DNA from: a virus
Length of the DNA: 48,805 nucleotides
IMG/VR virus record: IMGVR_UViG_3300037245_000450
Location: 1-48,805 of that record
Strand: one strand, 5' to 3'
Shown piece after piece: positions 7,499 through 16,267 of the stretch; positions within the stretch are counted from its first letter, which is position 1, and each line of letters opens with the position of its first letter. The translations under genes and the position numbers were made by a program. Below the pieces are notes generated by a model. It had not been told where the DNA came from and made no database searches. It was given only the letters and a program-made list of their open reading frames with translations.

Positions 7499-8676
7499 CA
7501 GCTGTTCACCACTATGTTGGCCAATTCAAAGTTGGCAACTGCATTGAAAGCAATGGCAAGGTCAGCCTCACCAGCAGGGGCAGGGGAGGTGCCCAGCTTT
7601 AGACTGGTGACATTGTGGCCCAGGATGGTGTTGACTGGTGTGAACAGGTCAGAGTGGTTTACACTCTCCCCAATCTTTATGGACACCTCTTCCACCAGCA
7701 GGCCAGCAGCATAGTCCAGGATAGCCTGCTTGATCTGGTCATCCCCATCAGTGGGATAGCCTACAGTGGTCACTGTGTTCACTATGATGTAGATGTCCAC
7801 CTCAGTGGCTTCTGTGTACTTGATGACATGGCTGGTGCCTTGGGTGTCTTCCACAGCCTCCACATCATCCCCATGAGCTTCAATGCCCACTGGCTTCTTT
7901 AGGAATATAGAGTCAGCAATGTCCTGGCCATCACCACCCCTCACCACTGTTTCAAAGGCATGGGCAGGCACACCATCCCCATCTGCACTGCCTGTGTCAT
8001 TGTTGTAGATTTTCGCATCAGTGACATCAGTGGTGTTGAGCACCTCATGCAGGATGCCGTCCAGCACGGACAGGGCAGGCCTAGCTGTTGATACTTCTCT
8101 TCTGGATCTCAGCTCAGCATCGGACTCTTCAGCATCCCCCTCCACTGCAGCTGAAGCATTGGTTGACTCACTCCATCCAGTGAGTGGGCTCACAATCTCT
8201 GTGATGGTTGAGGTGGCTGCACTGATGGGGCCAACCACAACAGCCTGGGCATCTACATCAATGGTCAGGCCCACAGGGATGGTGGCATCCACCAAGGTCT
8301 CAAAGATGTCATTGGTGTCACTGGTGGCCACTTGGCTGCCAGCAGGGATGAAGGTAGCCTCAGAGCCGGTCAGGGTGAGGGTCACAGTGCTGTGTGTTCC
8401 CTCCCTTCTCTGGATACCATTGAGGGCCACCAAGTCAGACAGGAAGGCACCCACAGCCTTGGAGGGAATGAACTGAGTGTGAGTGGCCTCACCCACTTCC
8501 CACAGCAAGGCATAGGACTCAGCCAAGGATGCTAACCACTGCCCCATCGGGCTCTGTGGGTCAGTGTTGAAGTTGTCACCAAAGGCTGTCTTGAAGGCAG
8601 CAGTGAGGTCTTCCAGGATGGTGTCCAACCGCTTACGGTTGAACCCTTCTGGTGTGACTCCATAAACATCAGACAC
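7498..8676 (-). CDS. Baseplate J-like wedge protein
   Basis: A 392-aa protein of the gpJ (P2/Mu gp47) family. It begins MSDVYGVTPEGFNRKRLDTILEDL, has the family's FIPAGSQVATSD beta segment, the Ala-rich VGPISAATSTITEIVSPLTGW region, and the typical ESDAELRSRREVS motif. J forms the baseplate wedge ring that triggers sheath contraction. It overlaps the gp25-like gene upstream by 8 bp and touches the DUF2612 gene downstream. Confidence 0.9.
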   Translation of the reverse strand: MSDVYGVTPEGFNRKRLDTILEDLTAAFKTAFGDNFNTDPQSPMGQWLASLAESYALLWEVGEATHTQFIPSKAVGAFLSDLVALNGIQRREGTHSTVTLTLTGSEATFIPAGSQVATSDTNDIFETLVDATIPVGLTIDVDAQAVVVGPISAATSTITEIVSPLTGWSESTNASAAVEGDAEESDAELRSRREVSTARPALSVLDGILHEVLNTTDVTDAKIYNNDTGSADGDGVPAHAFETVVRGGDGQDIADSIFLKKPVGIEAHGDDVEAVEDTQGTSHVIKYTEATEVDIYIIVNTVTTVGYPTDGDDQIKQAILDYAAGLLVEEVSIKIGESVNHSDLFTPVNTILGHNVTSLKLGTSPAPAGEADLAIAFNAVANFELANIVVNS

Positions 8677-9025
8677 TTGCCGATCCTCCTACAGTGTCAC
8701 CAAAGATTGTGGTGACTTCAAAAGTGACAACCAGTTTCCTGGTTTGTCTGTCAATGATAGTGTTGAATGTGGTCAGCTGGTCCACACCATCAGCTGTCAG
8801 TATGGCTGTCTTGAGTGCACTTTCTATGTTGCCCATGTCTATGGGCTTGGTGAACACCTTTTCCAAGTAAGGCACCCCAAGTGAGGTGTCCAGGAAATAC
8901 TCCCTCAGGAAGAACTGGAGGAGGGTGGTGATGTTCTGGGCCACCTCCTCTGATTCAGTGATCAAGGCAAAGCCATTGTCACTGAATGTGAGGTCCATGT
9001 TGCTGTCCAATGCAAAGCTCTGCAT
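8669..9025 (-). CDS. Baseplate wedge protein, gp25/gpW-like
   Basis: A 118-aa protein between spike and J genes, where T4 gp25/P2 gpW/Mu gp46 equivalents lie. It carries ESEEVAQNITTLLQFFLREYFLDTSLGVPYLEKVF, matching the short lysozyme-like wedge fold family (conserved helix, LxT..GVPY), and a C-terminal beta segment. Its role is to nucleate the sheath at the baseplate. Assigned by pattern and position. Confidence 0.8.
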   Translation of the reverse strand: MQSFALDSNMDLTFSDNGFALITESEEVAQNITTLLQFFLREYFLDTSLGVPYLEKVFTKPIDMGNIESALKTAILTADGVDQLTTFNTIIDRQTRKLVVTFEVTTIFGDTVGGSASV

Positions 9026-9034
9026 GATCTTCTC

Positions 9035-9850
9035 CTAGTTAGTGGCCCCAGTGTCACCAGGGGGTGTGCCTGCAGGGTGAGTGTGTGTGCTGTAGGGCTG
9101 GACACCAGGGGCAGACAAGTCACCTGCAGTGGTGCCAATGTTCCCTGCTGTGGTGATGTTCCCAGACAGATCAATGACTACCCCATTGATGGTCACCACA
9201 CCTGCTGCTGAGATGGCAATTGAGCCACCTGCAGCGTTGACCATGGACATGGAGCCATTCACATTCAGCAGTGTAGTGGCATTGCTATTGGACAGTTCAA
9301 TCTGTCCATCATCATTCAGCTTCACATCCCCAAAGCCGTTGTGCATGAACACATCACCATCAGGGGACACCTCAACAAAGGCAGTGCCATCATCCTTGGC
9401 CAGTCTCACATTCACACCACTGTGACCACTCAAGCTGCCTGGCTGTGAGGTAGAGCCCATGATGGCCACAGCGTCACTGAGGTCATGGAACCTGATGTCA
9501 TTGGGTGCGCGCTCCTTCCCCAGGTGAATCCAGGTATCCAGTGACCTCTCAGCAAACAACAACAGGCACTCATCACCAGCAGCAACAGGGAAGGTGAGTG
9601 CAAACCCACCAGCTCTGGGGAACATGACAGGCACAGAGACCAGCAAAGGTATTTCAACCTCTGTGGTGTTGGCTGTGCCTTTGTCGCGCACGATCCTTTT
9701 TAGGGCAGCCCTCACACTGGCTGTCTGTGTCTTCTTGTCATAGGACTCAATGATGCCAGGGAGTGAGGTGTGCAACCTCTTCCTATCTTCATGCACAGCA
9801 GTGCGCACCAAGTTAAGCAGTGTGGTTGTCTTGTTTTGTTCCTCAGCCAC
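9035..9850 (-). CDS. Central spike protein with HxH iron-binding apex
   Basis: A 271-aa protein with an N-terminal OB-fold-like region (IIESYDKKTQTASVRAAL ... PVMFPRAGGFALTFPVAAGDECLLLF, as in Gp138_N/gp45 spikes). A repetitive beta-helix-like stalk follows (NGSMSMVNAAGGSIAISAAGV). The C-terminal apex STHTHPAG has H256-x-H258; in such spikes the HxH pairs from three chains bind one iron ion at the membrane-piercing tip. It overlaps the hub gene upstream by 8 bp. Confidence 0.88.
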   Translation of the reverse strand: MAEEQNKTTTLLNLVRTAVHEDRKRLHTSLPGIIESYDKKTQTASVRAALKRIVRDKGTANTTEVEIPLLVSVPVMFPRAGGFALTFPVAAGDECLLLFAERSLDTWIHLGKERAPNDIRFHDLSDAVAIMGSTSQPGSLSGHSGVNVRLAKDDGTAFVEVSPDGDVFMHNGFGDVKLNDDGQIELSNSNATTLLNVNGSMSMVNAAGGSIAISAAGVVTINGVVIDLSGNITTAGNIGTTAGDLSAPGVQPYSTHTHPAGTPPGDTGATN

Positions 9851-10775
9851 TTGCTATGTCCCCAATCAATGCACCCAGTTGCCTGCTGTCGATAGCAGTC
9901 ACTGTGCTGTACCACTCATTCCCTCTGGTGTCCCCAGTGTGGACCACCTTGTTCACTTTATAGTCCCCGTTGGCGATGTTGGGCAAGGTCCTGGTTTGCA
10001 CCCCCAGATTGGCCAGCCTGAATACAGGTGCCCTGGACTCCACTGTGATCTTCCTGCCTGGGGCAATCTGTGGGTTGAGCAGACTCTTGACAATCACTCC
10101 ATGCTCAGTGACTGAGGGGCTACCAATCATGCCAGTGGCGGGGGATAGGGCAACAACCACATCCTCAATGATGGAGCCAAAAGCAACCACCTCCAGGGTG
10201 CTCCCCACAATGTGCCAGGTGAATCCATAGTCATCACCCAACTGCCTCAGCACATCAATGCTCTTGCCCATCAGAGCAAGGTGCCTGAGCCTGACTGCAG
10301 CATCCTCCAGGCCAACAAAGGCACCCACCACCAATCCCATGCTTGCAGCGATGCTGTTGATGATGGTGTTGAGCTTGGTGCCCTGGCTGAAGCCCTGGCT
10401 GAAGTACCCATCTGTGAAGTTGAGCAGCCCATCACTCACATGCAGGGTGGTGATAGTGTCATTGCCCTGGGTGACATGTGTCTGGTTGCGCAGCTCAGCT
10501 CTGATGAGCTGTTCCAGGGCTCCACCATACCCAACACTGAAGGTGATGGTGTGGGTGCCTTCCCTACCAATGAACTCCTGGATGATCTCTTGGCTGCCCA
10601 AGGACATGTTGTAAATGTCAAACCTGCCTCTGGTCCAGTAGCCTCCAGTGCCCTTCACCACATCAAAGACAACCCTGAGAGAAGTGTTGGGGGCACTGCC
10701 ACCTGGGGCAAACTGCTCCTCGATTCTCAGGTCATCCCCGATCTCCAGCAAGAAGCCTCTGCCAAAGAGTCTCAC
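9843..10775 (-). CDS. Baseplate hub protein (gp27/gpD-like)
   Basis: A 310-aa protein immediately upstream of the spike. The N-terminal half has hub-type beta-strand patterning (SLRVVFDVVK ... GRFDIYNMS) followed by LIRAELRNQT and repeated strand-turn segments. By position and size it is the trimeric hub on which the spike sits and through which the tape measure exits. The call rests mainly on synteny; I see no enzymatic motif. Confidence 0.7.
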   Translation of the reverse strand: MRLFGRGFLLEIGDDLRIEEQFAPGGSAPNTSLRVVFDVVKGTGGYWTRGRFDIYNMSLGSQEIIQEFIGREGTHTITFSVGYGGALEQLIRAELRNQTHVTQGNDTITTLHVSDGLLNFTDGYFSQGFSQGTKLNTIINSIAASMGLVVGAFVGLEDAAVRLRHLALMGKSIDVLRQLGDDYGFTWHIVGSTLEVVAFGSIIEDVVVALSPATGMIGSPSVTEHGVIVKSLLNPQIAPGRKITVESRAPVFRLANLGVQTRTLPNIANGDYKVNKVVHTGDTRGNEWYSTVTAIDSRQLGALIGDIASG

Positions 10776-11104
10776 ACTGCCTCCTGCAGCTCAGCGAAGT
10801 CCACCTGGTCCTCCACTGCTATGAGCAAGACCCTGGTGCCCAGATCAAACTGCCCAGCATCCACGTTGGTCCTGTCACTATCAAACACAAACAGCCCTGC
10901 AATGGGGAGGTTGTGCTGCTTGATGATGTTGCCACCCAGCAAGAGAGGCAGACCCCTGACCAGCACCACACCCTCCTCACTGATGTCCAGGGTCCAATAT
11001 TCATACCTGGTATTCCATGTGACCCTAAATTCCAGGGTGTGGTCATTCAGGATTGTGCTGAGGGTGCTGGGCTCTGAAGTCACTTGGATCTCATACAGCA
11101 TCAT
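10772..11104 (-). CDS. Baseplate plug-type protein (DUF6983-like)
   Basis: A 110-aa protein with two in-frame ATGs at the start (11104 and 11101). The pattern of an early beta-rich segment (LEFRVTWNTRYEYWTLDISEEG) followed by LVRGLPLLLGGNIIKQH matches the phage 'baseplate plug' family found between the Dit-like protein and hub in this tail type. It overlaps both neighbours (14 and 4 bp), so it is tightly coupled. Function known only by family position. Confidence 0.72.
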   Translation of the reverse strand: MMLYEIQVTSEPSTLSTILNDHTLEFRVTWNTRYEYWTLDISEEGVVLVRGLPLLLGGNIIKQHNLPIAGLFVFDSDRTNVDAGQFDLGTRVLLIAVEDQVDFAELQEAV

Positions 11105-11744
11105 TCAACTCCAGTTCTACCCAGGCACCGATGGTGGACTTCATGGCAGTGACACTACCCACTGCAAGCTCCTTGGCTTGCTTCAAACCCCTGGAGATGA
11201 CTGAAGCCCCTTGGGCAGCTATATCCCCAGGCTCCAAGTTGTCTGAAGTCACCACAGGGGAGGTGTCCACCACAAAAACCTGGCTCATGGTGGCTTTGAA
11301 AAACAGGGCTCTGCTGGTGTCCTTGTCCTGGGTGACAACCAGCTCATCAATGATCATGGACTGAAGCAACACCAATTTGGTCTGCACCTCAATAGGTTCT
11401 CTGAGCTGCTGGAGTTTGATCAACTCGGCAAAAGCTTCCTGTGATCGGGTGGACACAGCACTCAAGTCAATGCCTAGAGCAGAGGCAATGGGGCTGAGGG
11501 TCTGTGCCAAGGTGTTGGTGGCTATCTGGCCCAGAGCAGCAAAGCCCATGGGGGTGTCACTCACCACCCCCTCCATGATGTACTTGTGGGGTTGGATGAA
11601 CACATGGTCTGTGAAGTCAGCACCAAACTCGATGGGGTGCATGGTCTTGCTGACAGAGGACACATGATTCTCTCTGAGCACAGCATCCAGCTGCAGGGTG
11701 CCTATGGATTTGGCTGTCCTAATGAATAGTCCATTAACGGCCAC
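11091..11744 (-). CDS. Dit-like/tail-tube initiator baseplate protein
   Basis: A 217-aa protein between tape measure and plug genes. The N-terminus has the Dit-like domain pattern (LQLDAVLRENHVSSVSKTMHPIEFGADFTDHVFIQPHKYIMEGVVSDTP, here split by turns), then a helical middle and a segment carrying VETKL-type beta strands (REPIEVQTKLVLLQSMIIDELVV). Such proteins form the ring joining tube and hub. Assigned by pattern and gene order. Confidence 0.7.
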   Translation of the reverse strand: MAVNGLFIRTAKSIGTLQLDAVLRENHVSSVSKTMHPIEFGADFTDHVFIQPHKYIMEGVVSDTPMGFAALGQIATNTLAQTLSPIASALGIDLSAVSTRSQEAFAELIKLQQLREPIEVQTKLVLLQSMIIDELVVTQDKDTSRALFFKATMSQVFVVDTSPVVTSDNLEPGDIAAQGASVISRGLKQAKELAVGSVTAMKSTIGAWVELELNDAV

Positions 11745-11745
11745 T

Positions 11746-13095
11746 TCATCCCTCCTCAGGTGATCTTAGCTGGTCAATGCCATCAGAGGAAAGCTCATTG
11801 ATTTTCCCTTCAATGGCCCTGGCAGCTTCCTGGGCATTGGGGGCATTCACACTGATGTTCACCTGTTCAATGGTTGTGCCCCTGTGGCCTCCAGGGGCTG
11901 ACCTTTGTGAGAATGATGCCTGTGAGTCAAGCCCCAACCCACCACCAGGTCCTGCAGTGGCCAGCTGTGGCCCACCACCAAAGGTGAAGAAGTCACCCAC
12001 CTTGTCCAAGACACCATCCTCCCCATCTTCTCCATGAAGAAAGCCACTGATCTTGTCCCCGGTGCCTGATAGGAAGTCACCAGTGAACTTGGCCAGGATG
12101 TCCCACAGCTCCATCAGCTCATCCTTGTATGCAACCATGACACCAATGGCAGCTGCTGCAGCTAACAGGGCCCACCCTATGGGTCCTAAGGTGGCCAACA
12201 CAGCAACAAGTGGTGCAGCTAAATCAATTATAGTGGCTTTCAAGGTTAGCAAGAAGCCTGCGAAGGCGATGGCTTTGATAGCAATGAGCATACCTGCCAG
12301 GATCTTTAGTGCAGTCACCAGGGTGTCAGTGTGGCCAGCTAGGTTCTCCATGAACTCATCACCATCAGTGCTCACCCAGGCTGTGATCTGCTCCACCACA
12401 TCCCCGATGGCAGGAGCCAACTCAGCCATGCCCCTGATGGCCAGGCCATGGGTAGCTGACTGCAGCCTGCCCAGTTGGTCAATCAGCAGCTCAGCAGCTT
12501 CAATCTGTCCCTTGTTGATGTCCAGGAGGTCAGCATGGGCGTCCACCAGCTTGAGGATGCCACCCCTGCCCCTCTCCAGGAGGGCCACCACCTCAGGTGG
12601 GATACCCAGCTCAGAGGCAAAGGCCTGCCTGGTGGCTCTGTCCTTCAACTTGCCCAGGCTGGTTGCCACATCCAACAGGACAGCATCAACCTTCCTGAGG
12701 TTGCCCACAGCATCCTTGGGAGACACACCCAAACGCTCAAAGGCTGCAGCTGCAGACTCAGAGCCCTTCTCATATTCACCCAGCTTCTGTTGGATGCTGG
12801 AGAAGGCAGAGACCAAACCATCAGAGGACCCCACCACCTCAGCTGCTGCCTGTTTCCAGGCAAGCAGCTTGGCAGGGTCAATGTCTATGGTCCTGGCTTG
12901 CTTGCCCAGGTCATCGGCACTCTTGAGGGTGGCACCATAGGCAGCAGTGATGGCTGCTGCAGCTGCAAGGGATGCAGTGACTAGCCTGTTGGCCCACCTC
13001 TCTGCATTTTGGGTACCTTCTTGGAATTTTTTGATGCTTGCATCATCAAACTCATACCCAAGTTCAACCAATAGGCTTTCAAGCACTGTGGCCAT
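11746..13095 (-). CDS. Tail tape measure protein
   Basis: A 449-aa protein downstream of the frameshifted chaperone pair, the fixed place of tape measures. It has an N-terminal helical, coiled-coil-prone part (FDDASIKKFQEGTQNAERWANRL), an Ala-rich segment, and a hydrophobic region (about 265-325: ILAGMLIAIKAIAFAGFLL ... WALLAAAAAIGVMVAY) with likely membrane-inserting helices. At roughly 0.15 nm per residue this predicts a short tail near 65-70 nm (inference). It overlaps the chaperone frame by 17 bp. Confidence 0.88.
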   Translation of the reverse strand: MATVLESLLVELGYEFDDASIKKFQEGTQNAERWANRLVTASLAAAAAITAAYGATLKSADDLGKQARTIDIDPAKLLAWKQAAAEVVGSSDGLVSAFSSIQQKLGEYEKGSESAAAAFERLGVSPKDAVGNLRKVDAVLLDVATSLGKLKDRATRQAFASELGIPPEVVALLERGRGGILKLVDAHADLLDINKGQIEAAELLIDQLGRLQSATHGLAIRGMAELAPAIGDVVEQITAWVSTDGDEFMENLAGHTDTLVTALKILAGMLIAIKAIAFAGFLLTLKATIIDLAAPLVAVLATLGPIGWALLAAAAAIGVMVAYKDELMELWDILAKFTGDFLSGTGDKISGFLHGEDGEDGVLDKVGDFFTFGGGPQLATAGPGGGLGLDSQASFSQRSAPGGHRGTTIEQVNISVNAPNAQEAARAIEGKINELSSDGIDQLRSPEEG

Positions 13096-13710
13096 CTTGC
13101 AACTCCTTCTTCAGATGGTCCTTGAGGTCTAGTGCCTCATGGAAGTCATAAAGGTCATCCAGAGAGTAGGTTCCATCACACAGCTCCCTGAAGGAGCACA
13201 GTGGGGGCTCAGTCAACACTGGCCTCCACAGCATCATGTCCAGGTTGGGTGCAACCTGGTCCAGCTTCACTCCACTGGAACCACCTTTCTGAGGCCTCCC
13301 AGCTGGCCGAGTCCGGCTAAAAAACTTCCATAGTTGCTCCTGAGAATCCAACCCACTGCCTGGTACATCTCCAGGTAGTTGTCTCCATATGCATGATCCA
13401 GGTTGATGTCAGCCCCATCACGCTTGGCATGGCTGAGTATCTCCTTGACCAGGTTGAAGGCATCCATGGGCTCAGCCTCAGTGAACAGGCTTTGCACTGC
13501 AAGCCCCAAGGCAGGCAGTGCTGCACTCTTGTCTGTCTTCAGGGCTGTCAGGTCCACCTCACCCAGCAGGGTTGTCATGGCCCCACCCAGGAGCTTCACC
13601 AGCTTGTACTTGAGGGGGAGGGCTTCACTGGGTGGCATCTGGTGCAGCCAATACTCATGGGCCTTCCCCTCGGCATCATCGATGTTGGTCTTGAAGTCCT
13701 TGCAGCTCAT
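13079..13710 (-). CDS. Tail assembly chaperone GT fusion made by -1 frameshift
   Basis: Product of programmed slippage: frame 0 from 13710 to the slippery heptamer TTTTTTA (minus strand, 13324-13318), then the -1 frame to the stop at 13079. The fusion is 131 + 79 = about 210 aa, against 147 aa for the unshifted form. The downstream frame (SRTRPAGRPQKGG ... DHLKKELQDGHSA) has no well-placed start of its own except an ATG inside the overlap. Tail phages conserve this G/GT arrangement just upstream of the tape measure; GT binds the tape measure while G coats it for tube assembly. Confidence 0.82.
13267..13710 (-). CDS. Tail assembly chaperone G (unshifted form)
   Basis: A 147-aa mostly helical protein between tail tube and tape measure genes. 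It shows no enzymatic motif. The region MYQAVGWILRSNYGSFLAGLGQL spans the slippery site, after which the zero frame ends in KVVPVE. Expected role: abundant chaperone that keeps the tape measure soluble during tail assembly. Identity comes from position plus the slippery heptamer. Confidence 0.82.
   Translation of the reverse strand: MSCKDFKTNIDDAEGKAHEYWLHQMPPSEALPLKYKLVKLLGGAMTTLLGEVDLTALKTDKSAALPALGLAVQSLFTEAEPMDAFNLVKEILSHAKRDGADINLDHAYGDNYLEMYQAVGWILRSNYGSFLAGLGQLGGLRKVVPVE
13318..13324 (-). promoter_or_regulatory. -1 ribosomal frameshift slippery heptamer T_TTT_TTA
   Basis: On the minus strand the zero-frame codons are AGT TTT TTA, giving the canonical X_XXY_YYZ heptamer T TTT TTA. Directly downstream GCCGGACTCGGC can form a small hairpin. 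Shifting by -1 gives FFSRTRPAG and joins the chaperone G frame to the overlapping T frame. Confidence 0.85.
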
Positions 13711-13745
13711 TTTCTATCTCCTTGCCTCGCACCTTGCCGAAAAGA

Positions 13746-13811
13746 GCCACACTGGCATGAGTGGGCAAGGGTCACTCTCCAGGCTCACGGGAGCCCAGGC
13801 CAGTGTGGCTG
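13746..13811 (-). terminator. Long inverted repeat after the tail tube gene
   Basis: AGCCACACTGGC (13746-13757) and GCCAGTGTGGCT (13800-13811) are exact 12-bp inverted copies with a 42-bp interior that contains a smaller GGGCTCCCGTGAGCC hairpin. Reading leftward, the stem is followed by CTTTTC. It may be a partial terminator that lowers chaperone and tape measure expression relative to the tube, or an mRNA-stabilising structure. Confidence 0.55.
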
Positions 13812-13816
13812 CACTG

Positions 13817-14236
13817 TTAGGTCCCCAGGCTGATCATGTCCAAACGCTCAGCCACCAGGAGCCATTCACGTTCATTGGGGTTGGTGCCCCGTTGGTCATC
13901 AGCAGGTTTGGTGATGTAGCTGTTGACTCCAACATGGAGGTCATTGCCTCTGTTGTCCTTGACCACCACAGCCAGAGGGACATTGGCCCCACTCTCAGAG
14001 GCAGCCACCAAGGCAGAGAGGAAGGCATTGGAGTTGCTGGTCTGCTGGAGCTTGAACAGAAACTCACCACTGAGGTCAGCACTGATGGCCAAGACCATCT
14101 CACCATCAGCCCCCACACTGTCCAGGTGGGATGGGTTGCGGCGCTTCACCTGGATGACATCATCACCCTCAGCAAAGCCCCTGATCTCCACCCCATCAAT
14201 CAGCACTGACACATCCTTGAAACTGTAAGACTGCAT
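13817..14236 (-). CDS. Tail tube protein (DUF3277-like)
   Basis: A 139-aa protein directly downstream of the sheath, the conserved place of the tube. It begins MQSYSFKDVSVLIDGVEIRGF, then EGDDVIQVKRRNPSHLDSVGADGEMVLA, a pattern seen in DUF3277 tube proteins (beta-sandwich with a charged loop). It forms the hexameric rings of the inner tube. It is separated from the chaperone gene by an inverted repeat. Confidence 0.82.
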   Translation of the reverse strand: MQSYSFKDVSVLIDGVEIRGFAEGDDVIQVKRRNPSHLDSVGADGEMVLAISADLSGEFLFKLQQTSNSNAFLSALVAASESGANVPLAVVVKDNRGNDLHVGVNSYITKPADDQRGTNPNEREWLLVAERLDMISLGT

Positions 14237-14249
14237 GACTGTCCTCCTC

Positions 14250-15722
14250 CTATCGCTCTACAGTGCCGTTGATCTCAGCACTGTGAATTGCCCCAGCTAG
14301 GAGGGCAGTGAATGAAATGTTAGGTGCTTCTCGGTTGGCCTTTGCAGCAGCACTCATCAGTGCAACAGGCTGGACCAGGGTGGCATACCCCAAAGGCAGG
14401 TAGGTCCCATCAATGGTGGTGCCAGGAGCAATGAGCCCATTGACCACACCCTCATTGAGAGCCTTGATGACCTGTTGCTCAATGGAAGCACCACCTGCAT
14501 CAGTGAGGGGCACCTTGGTGGTCCTGGTGTAGAGGTAGCCAAAGACATTGTTCTCAATGGCATTCTGCAACCAGTCCACACCATGGACCTCATCAAAGTA
14601 AGTGCCATCACCCATGGTGCCTTCAGCAAACATGGGGTTGCCCCCCACATCGATGTAAGCATTCCCATTCTTGTTGTCCAAGTTGAGCTTCTCAGTGGAG
14701 GTGAGCTTCTCAGAGGCCACAGTGGGCAGCTGCTTGAACTTCAGGGTGAGGGTGGAGTTGGGTGCAGAGAAGTTCACCACAAAGGCTCTGCTCAGTGCAC
14801 TCACATCAGGGTACTCATCCACAACAGACGAATAGACTGCCATGGATCGGCGTAGGCTGTTGTTTTGGATGTAGTAGGCAATGTCAGTGGTGCCAGTGGT
14901 CAGTGCAGTGGCATCATTGCTGCAGGTGGCAAAGACCTTGGAGTTGGCCTCAACCCAGTCAGCAGTGTCTTCCACCACAGTGTTGTCCCTAATCTCTCTG
15001 GTGAATACCAACCCATACCACTCATTGGATGTGTTGCGCGCATCATCCAAGGCAGCCTCAATCAGCTCAGCTGTGGACCCTTGCTGCAGCTCCACACCAG
15101 AGTTGGAAGAGGTCATGGCCAGGTGCTCACTGATGTCAGTGCCACTTCCACCATCAACAACCTCCAGCAGAGACATGGTGGAACTGGCACCAGTGGTGCC
15201 ACTGGTGATGATGAACTTGCCAACAGTGGCCTCCCACACACAGGTGGCTGCAACATATCCACCAGTAGCAATGGCCTGCAGCTCTGCCTCAATGGTGGCA
15301 GCCACAGCATCCAGGTCAGCATCACCACTGAAGTCCATGGCGAGGATGTCTTCCTCATCTCCATCAATGCTGAGGGTGAACTCACCATCGGTGATAGCTT
15401 GCCAGGTGGCAATCACAGTGAGAGGCCCAACCCCACTCAGGATCTCACCAGGGGTACTGGTGTTGAACCACCCACCAATGGCAAGGAGCTGGGGGTGAGG
15501 GTTCTGAGAGAAGTAAACCAGGGCTGCTGCATAGGCCTCAGTCGATACAGCGAAGTCATCCCCAACAGCAGACAGGCTGGCATAGAATCGCAACCGCTCT
15601 GCCTTGGTGATCTCGGTGGGGTTGGTTGTGATGAGCAGTGCAGTACCAAACCCCAGCCTGGAGGGGAACTGGGGTGCAACACTGATCTGCACATTGACGA
15701 TGGAACTAACTGGCAGGGTCAT
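14250..15722 (-). CDS. Contractile tail sheath protein (DUF3383-like)
   Basis: A 490-aa protein with an N-terminal SSIVNVQISVAPQFPSRLGFGTALLIT, a variable beta-rich middle with Thr/Ser repeats, and the conserved C-terminal half (FATCSNDATAL ... YIQNNSLRRSMAVYSS ... KFKQLPTVASEKLTSTEKLNLDNKNGNAY separated by turns). Sheath proteins of this family surround the tube and contract to drive it through the envelope, so this is a myovirus. It overlaps the preceding gene by 4 bp. Confidence 0.88.
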   Translation of the reverse strand: MTLPVSSIVNVQISVAPQFPSRLGFGTALLITTNPTEITKAERLRFYASLSAVGDDFAVSTEAYAAALVYFSQNPHPQLLAIGGWFNTSTPGEILSGVGPLTVIATWQAITDGEFTLSIDGDEEDILAMDFSGDADLDAVAATIEAELQAIATGGYVAATCVWEATVGKFIITSGTTGASSTMSLLEVVDGGSGTDISEHLAMTSSNSGVELQQGSTAELIEAALDDARNTSNEWYGLVFTREIRDNTVVEDTADWVEANSKVFATCSNDATALTTGTTDIAYYIQNNSLRRSMAVYSSVVDEYPDVSALSRAFVVNFSAPNSTLTLKFKQLPTVASEKLTSTEKLNLDNKNGNAYIDVGGNPMFAEGTMGDGTYFDEVHGVDWLQNAIENNVFGYLYTRTTKVPLTDAGGASIEQQVIKALNEGVVNGLIAPGTTIDGTYLPLGYATLVQPVALMSAAAKANREAPNISFTALLAGAIHSAEINGTVER

Positions 15723-16267
15723 GGTGTATTCCTCACTTCTGTGGTCAAGTCATACTGCTTGGCCTGGTTGTCATATGTTCCAACAATGTCAGAGGTCAAA
15801 ATGGCCTCAATGATTTCCTGGTCAGTGGACACTGCATTCAGAACCAAGTCTAGCTGAGACCTGGACTCTTGCGCCGCATCCACCAGGGCAGTGAGGTCCC
15901 TCACCTCTGTCCAGGACAGCAGACCCAGGCCCAAGCCCCACAAGGTCTGGGAGGTGATGTGCCTTTGTATGCCCTGCTGAAACAACACAGCGGCATCCCT
16001 GGAGGAGCCCCTGAAAAAGTTGATGGACAGCCCAATATATCTGAGCCCCTCCAGTGTGCTCTCCACATCCTCTGCACCAGAGTCCACCCTCACAGCCTGA
16101 TCCCAGCCTGGGTTGATGGTGGTCATGGTCTTCACTGTGGAGTACATCCCAGCTGGCCTGGTCCCAGGTTGATCAGCCTTGATGGAAGTGAGGGGGAAGA
16201 CCGGGTTGACGATGGCAGTGATGAGGTCTCTGACTGCCTTGTTGACTGGCTCCTCCAGCAAGCTCAT
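15719..16267 (-). CDS. Neck/tail terminator protein
   Basis: A 182-aa protein between the connector genes and the sheath. The pattern LIKAD(Q)PGTRPAGMYSTVK and VRVDSGAEDVESTLEGLRYIGLSINFFRG resembles the phage neck terminator (LIC_12616-type) family that caps the tail tube at the head end. The call is from pattern and gene order. Overlaps 4 bp with both neighbours. Confidence 0.65.
   Translation of the reverse strand: MSLLEEPVNKAVRDLITAIVNPVFPLTSIKADQPGTRPAGMYSTVKTMTTINPGWDQAVRVDSGAEDVESTLEGLRYIGLSINFFRGSSRDAAVLFQQGIQRHITSQTLWGLGLGLLSWTEVRDLTALVDAAQESRSQLDLVLNAVSTDQEIIEAILTSDIVGTYDNQAKQYDLTTEVRNTP

Noticed and set aside
10212-11204. 330-codon plus-strand frame opposite hub and plug genes
   Set aside because: Spans two real minus-strand genes and has no motif or ribosome binding site.
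14865-15857. 330-codon plus-strand frame opposite the sheath gene
   Set aside because: Antisense shadow of a clear sheath protein; same composition effect.
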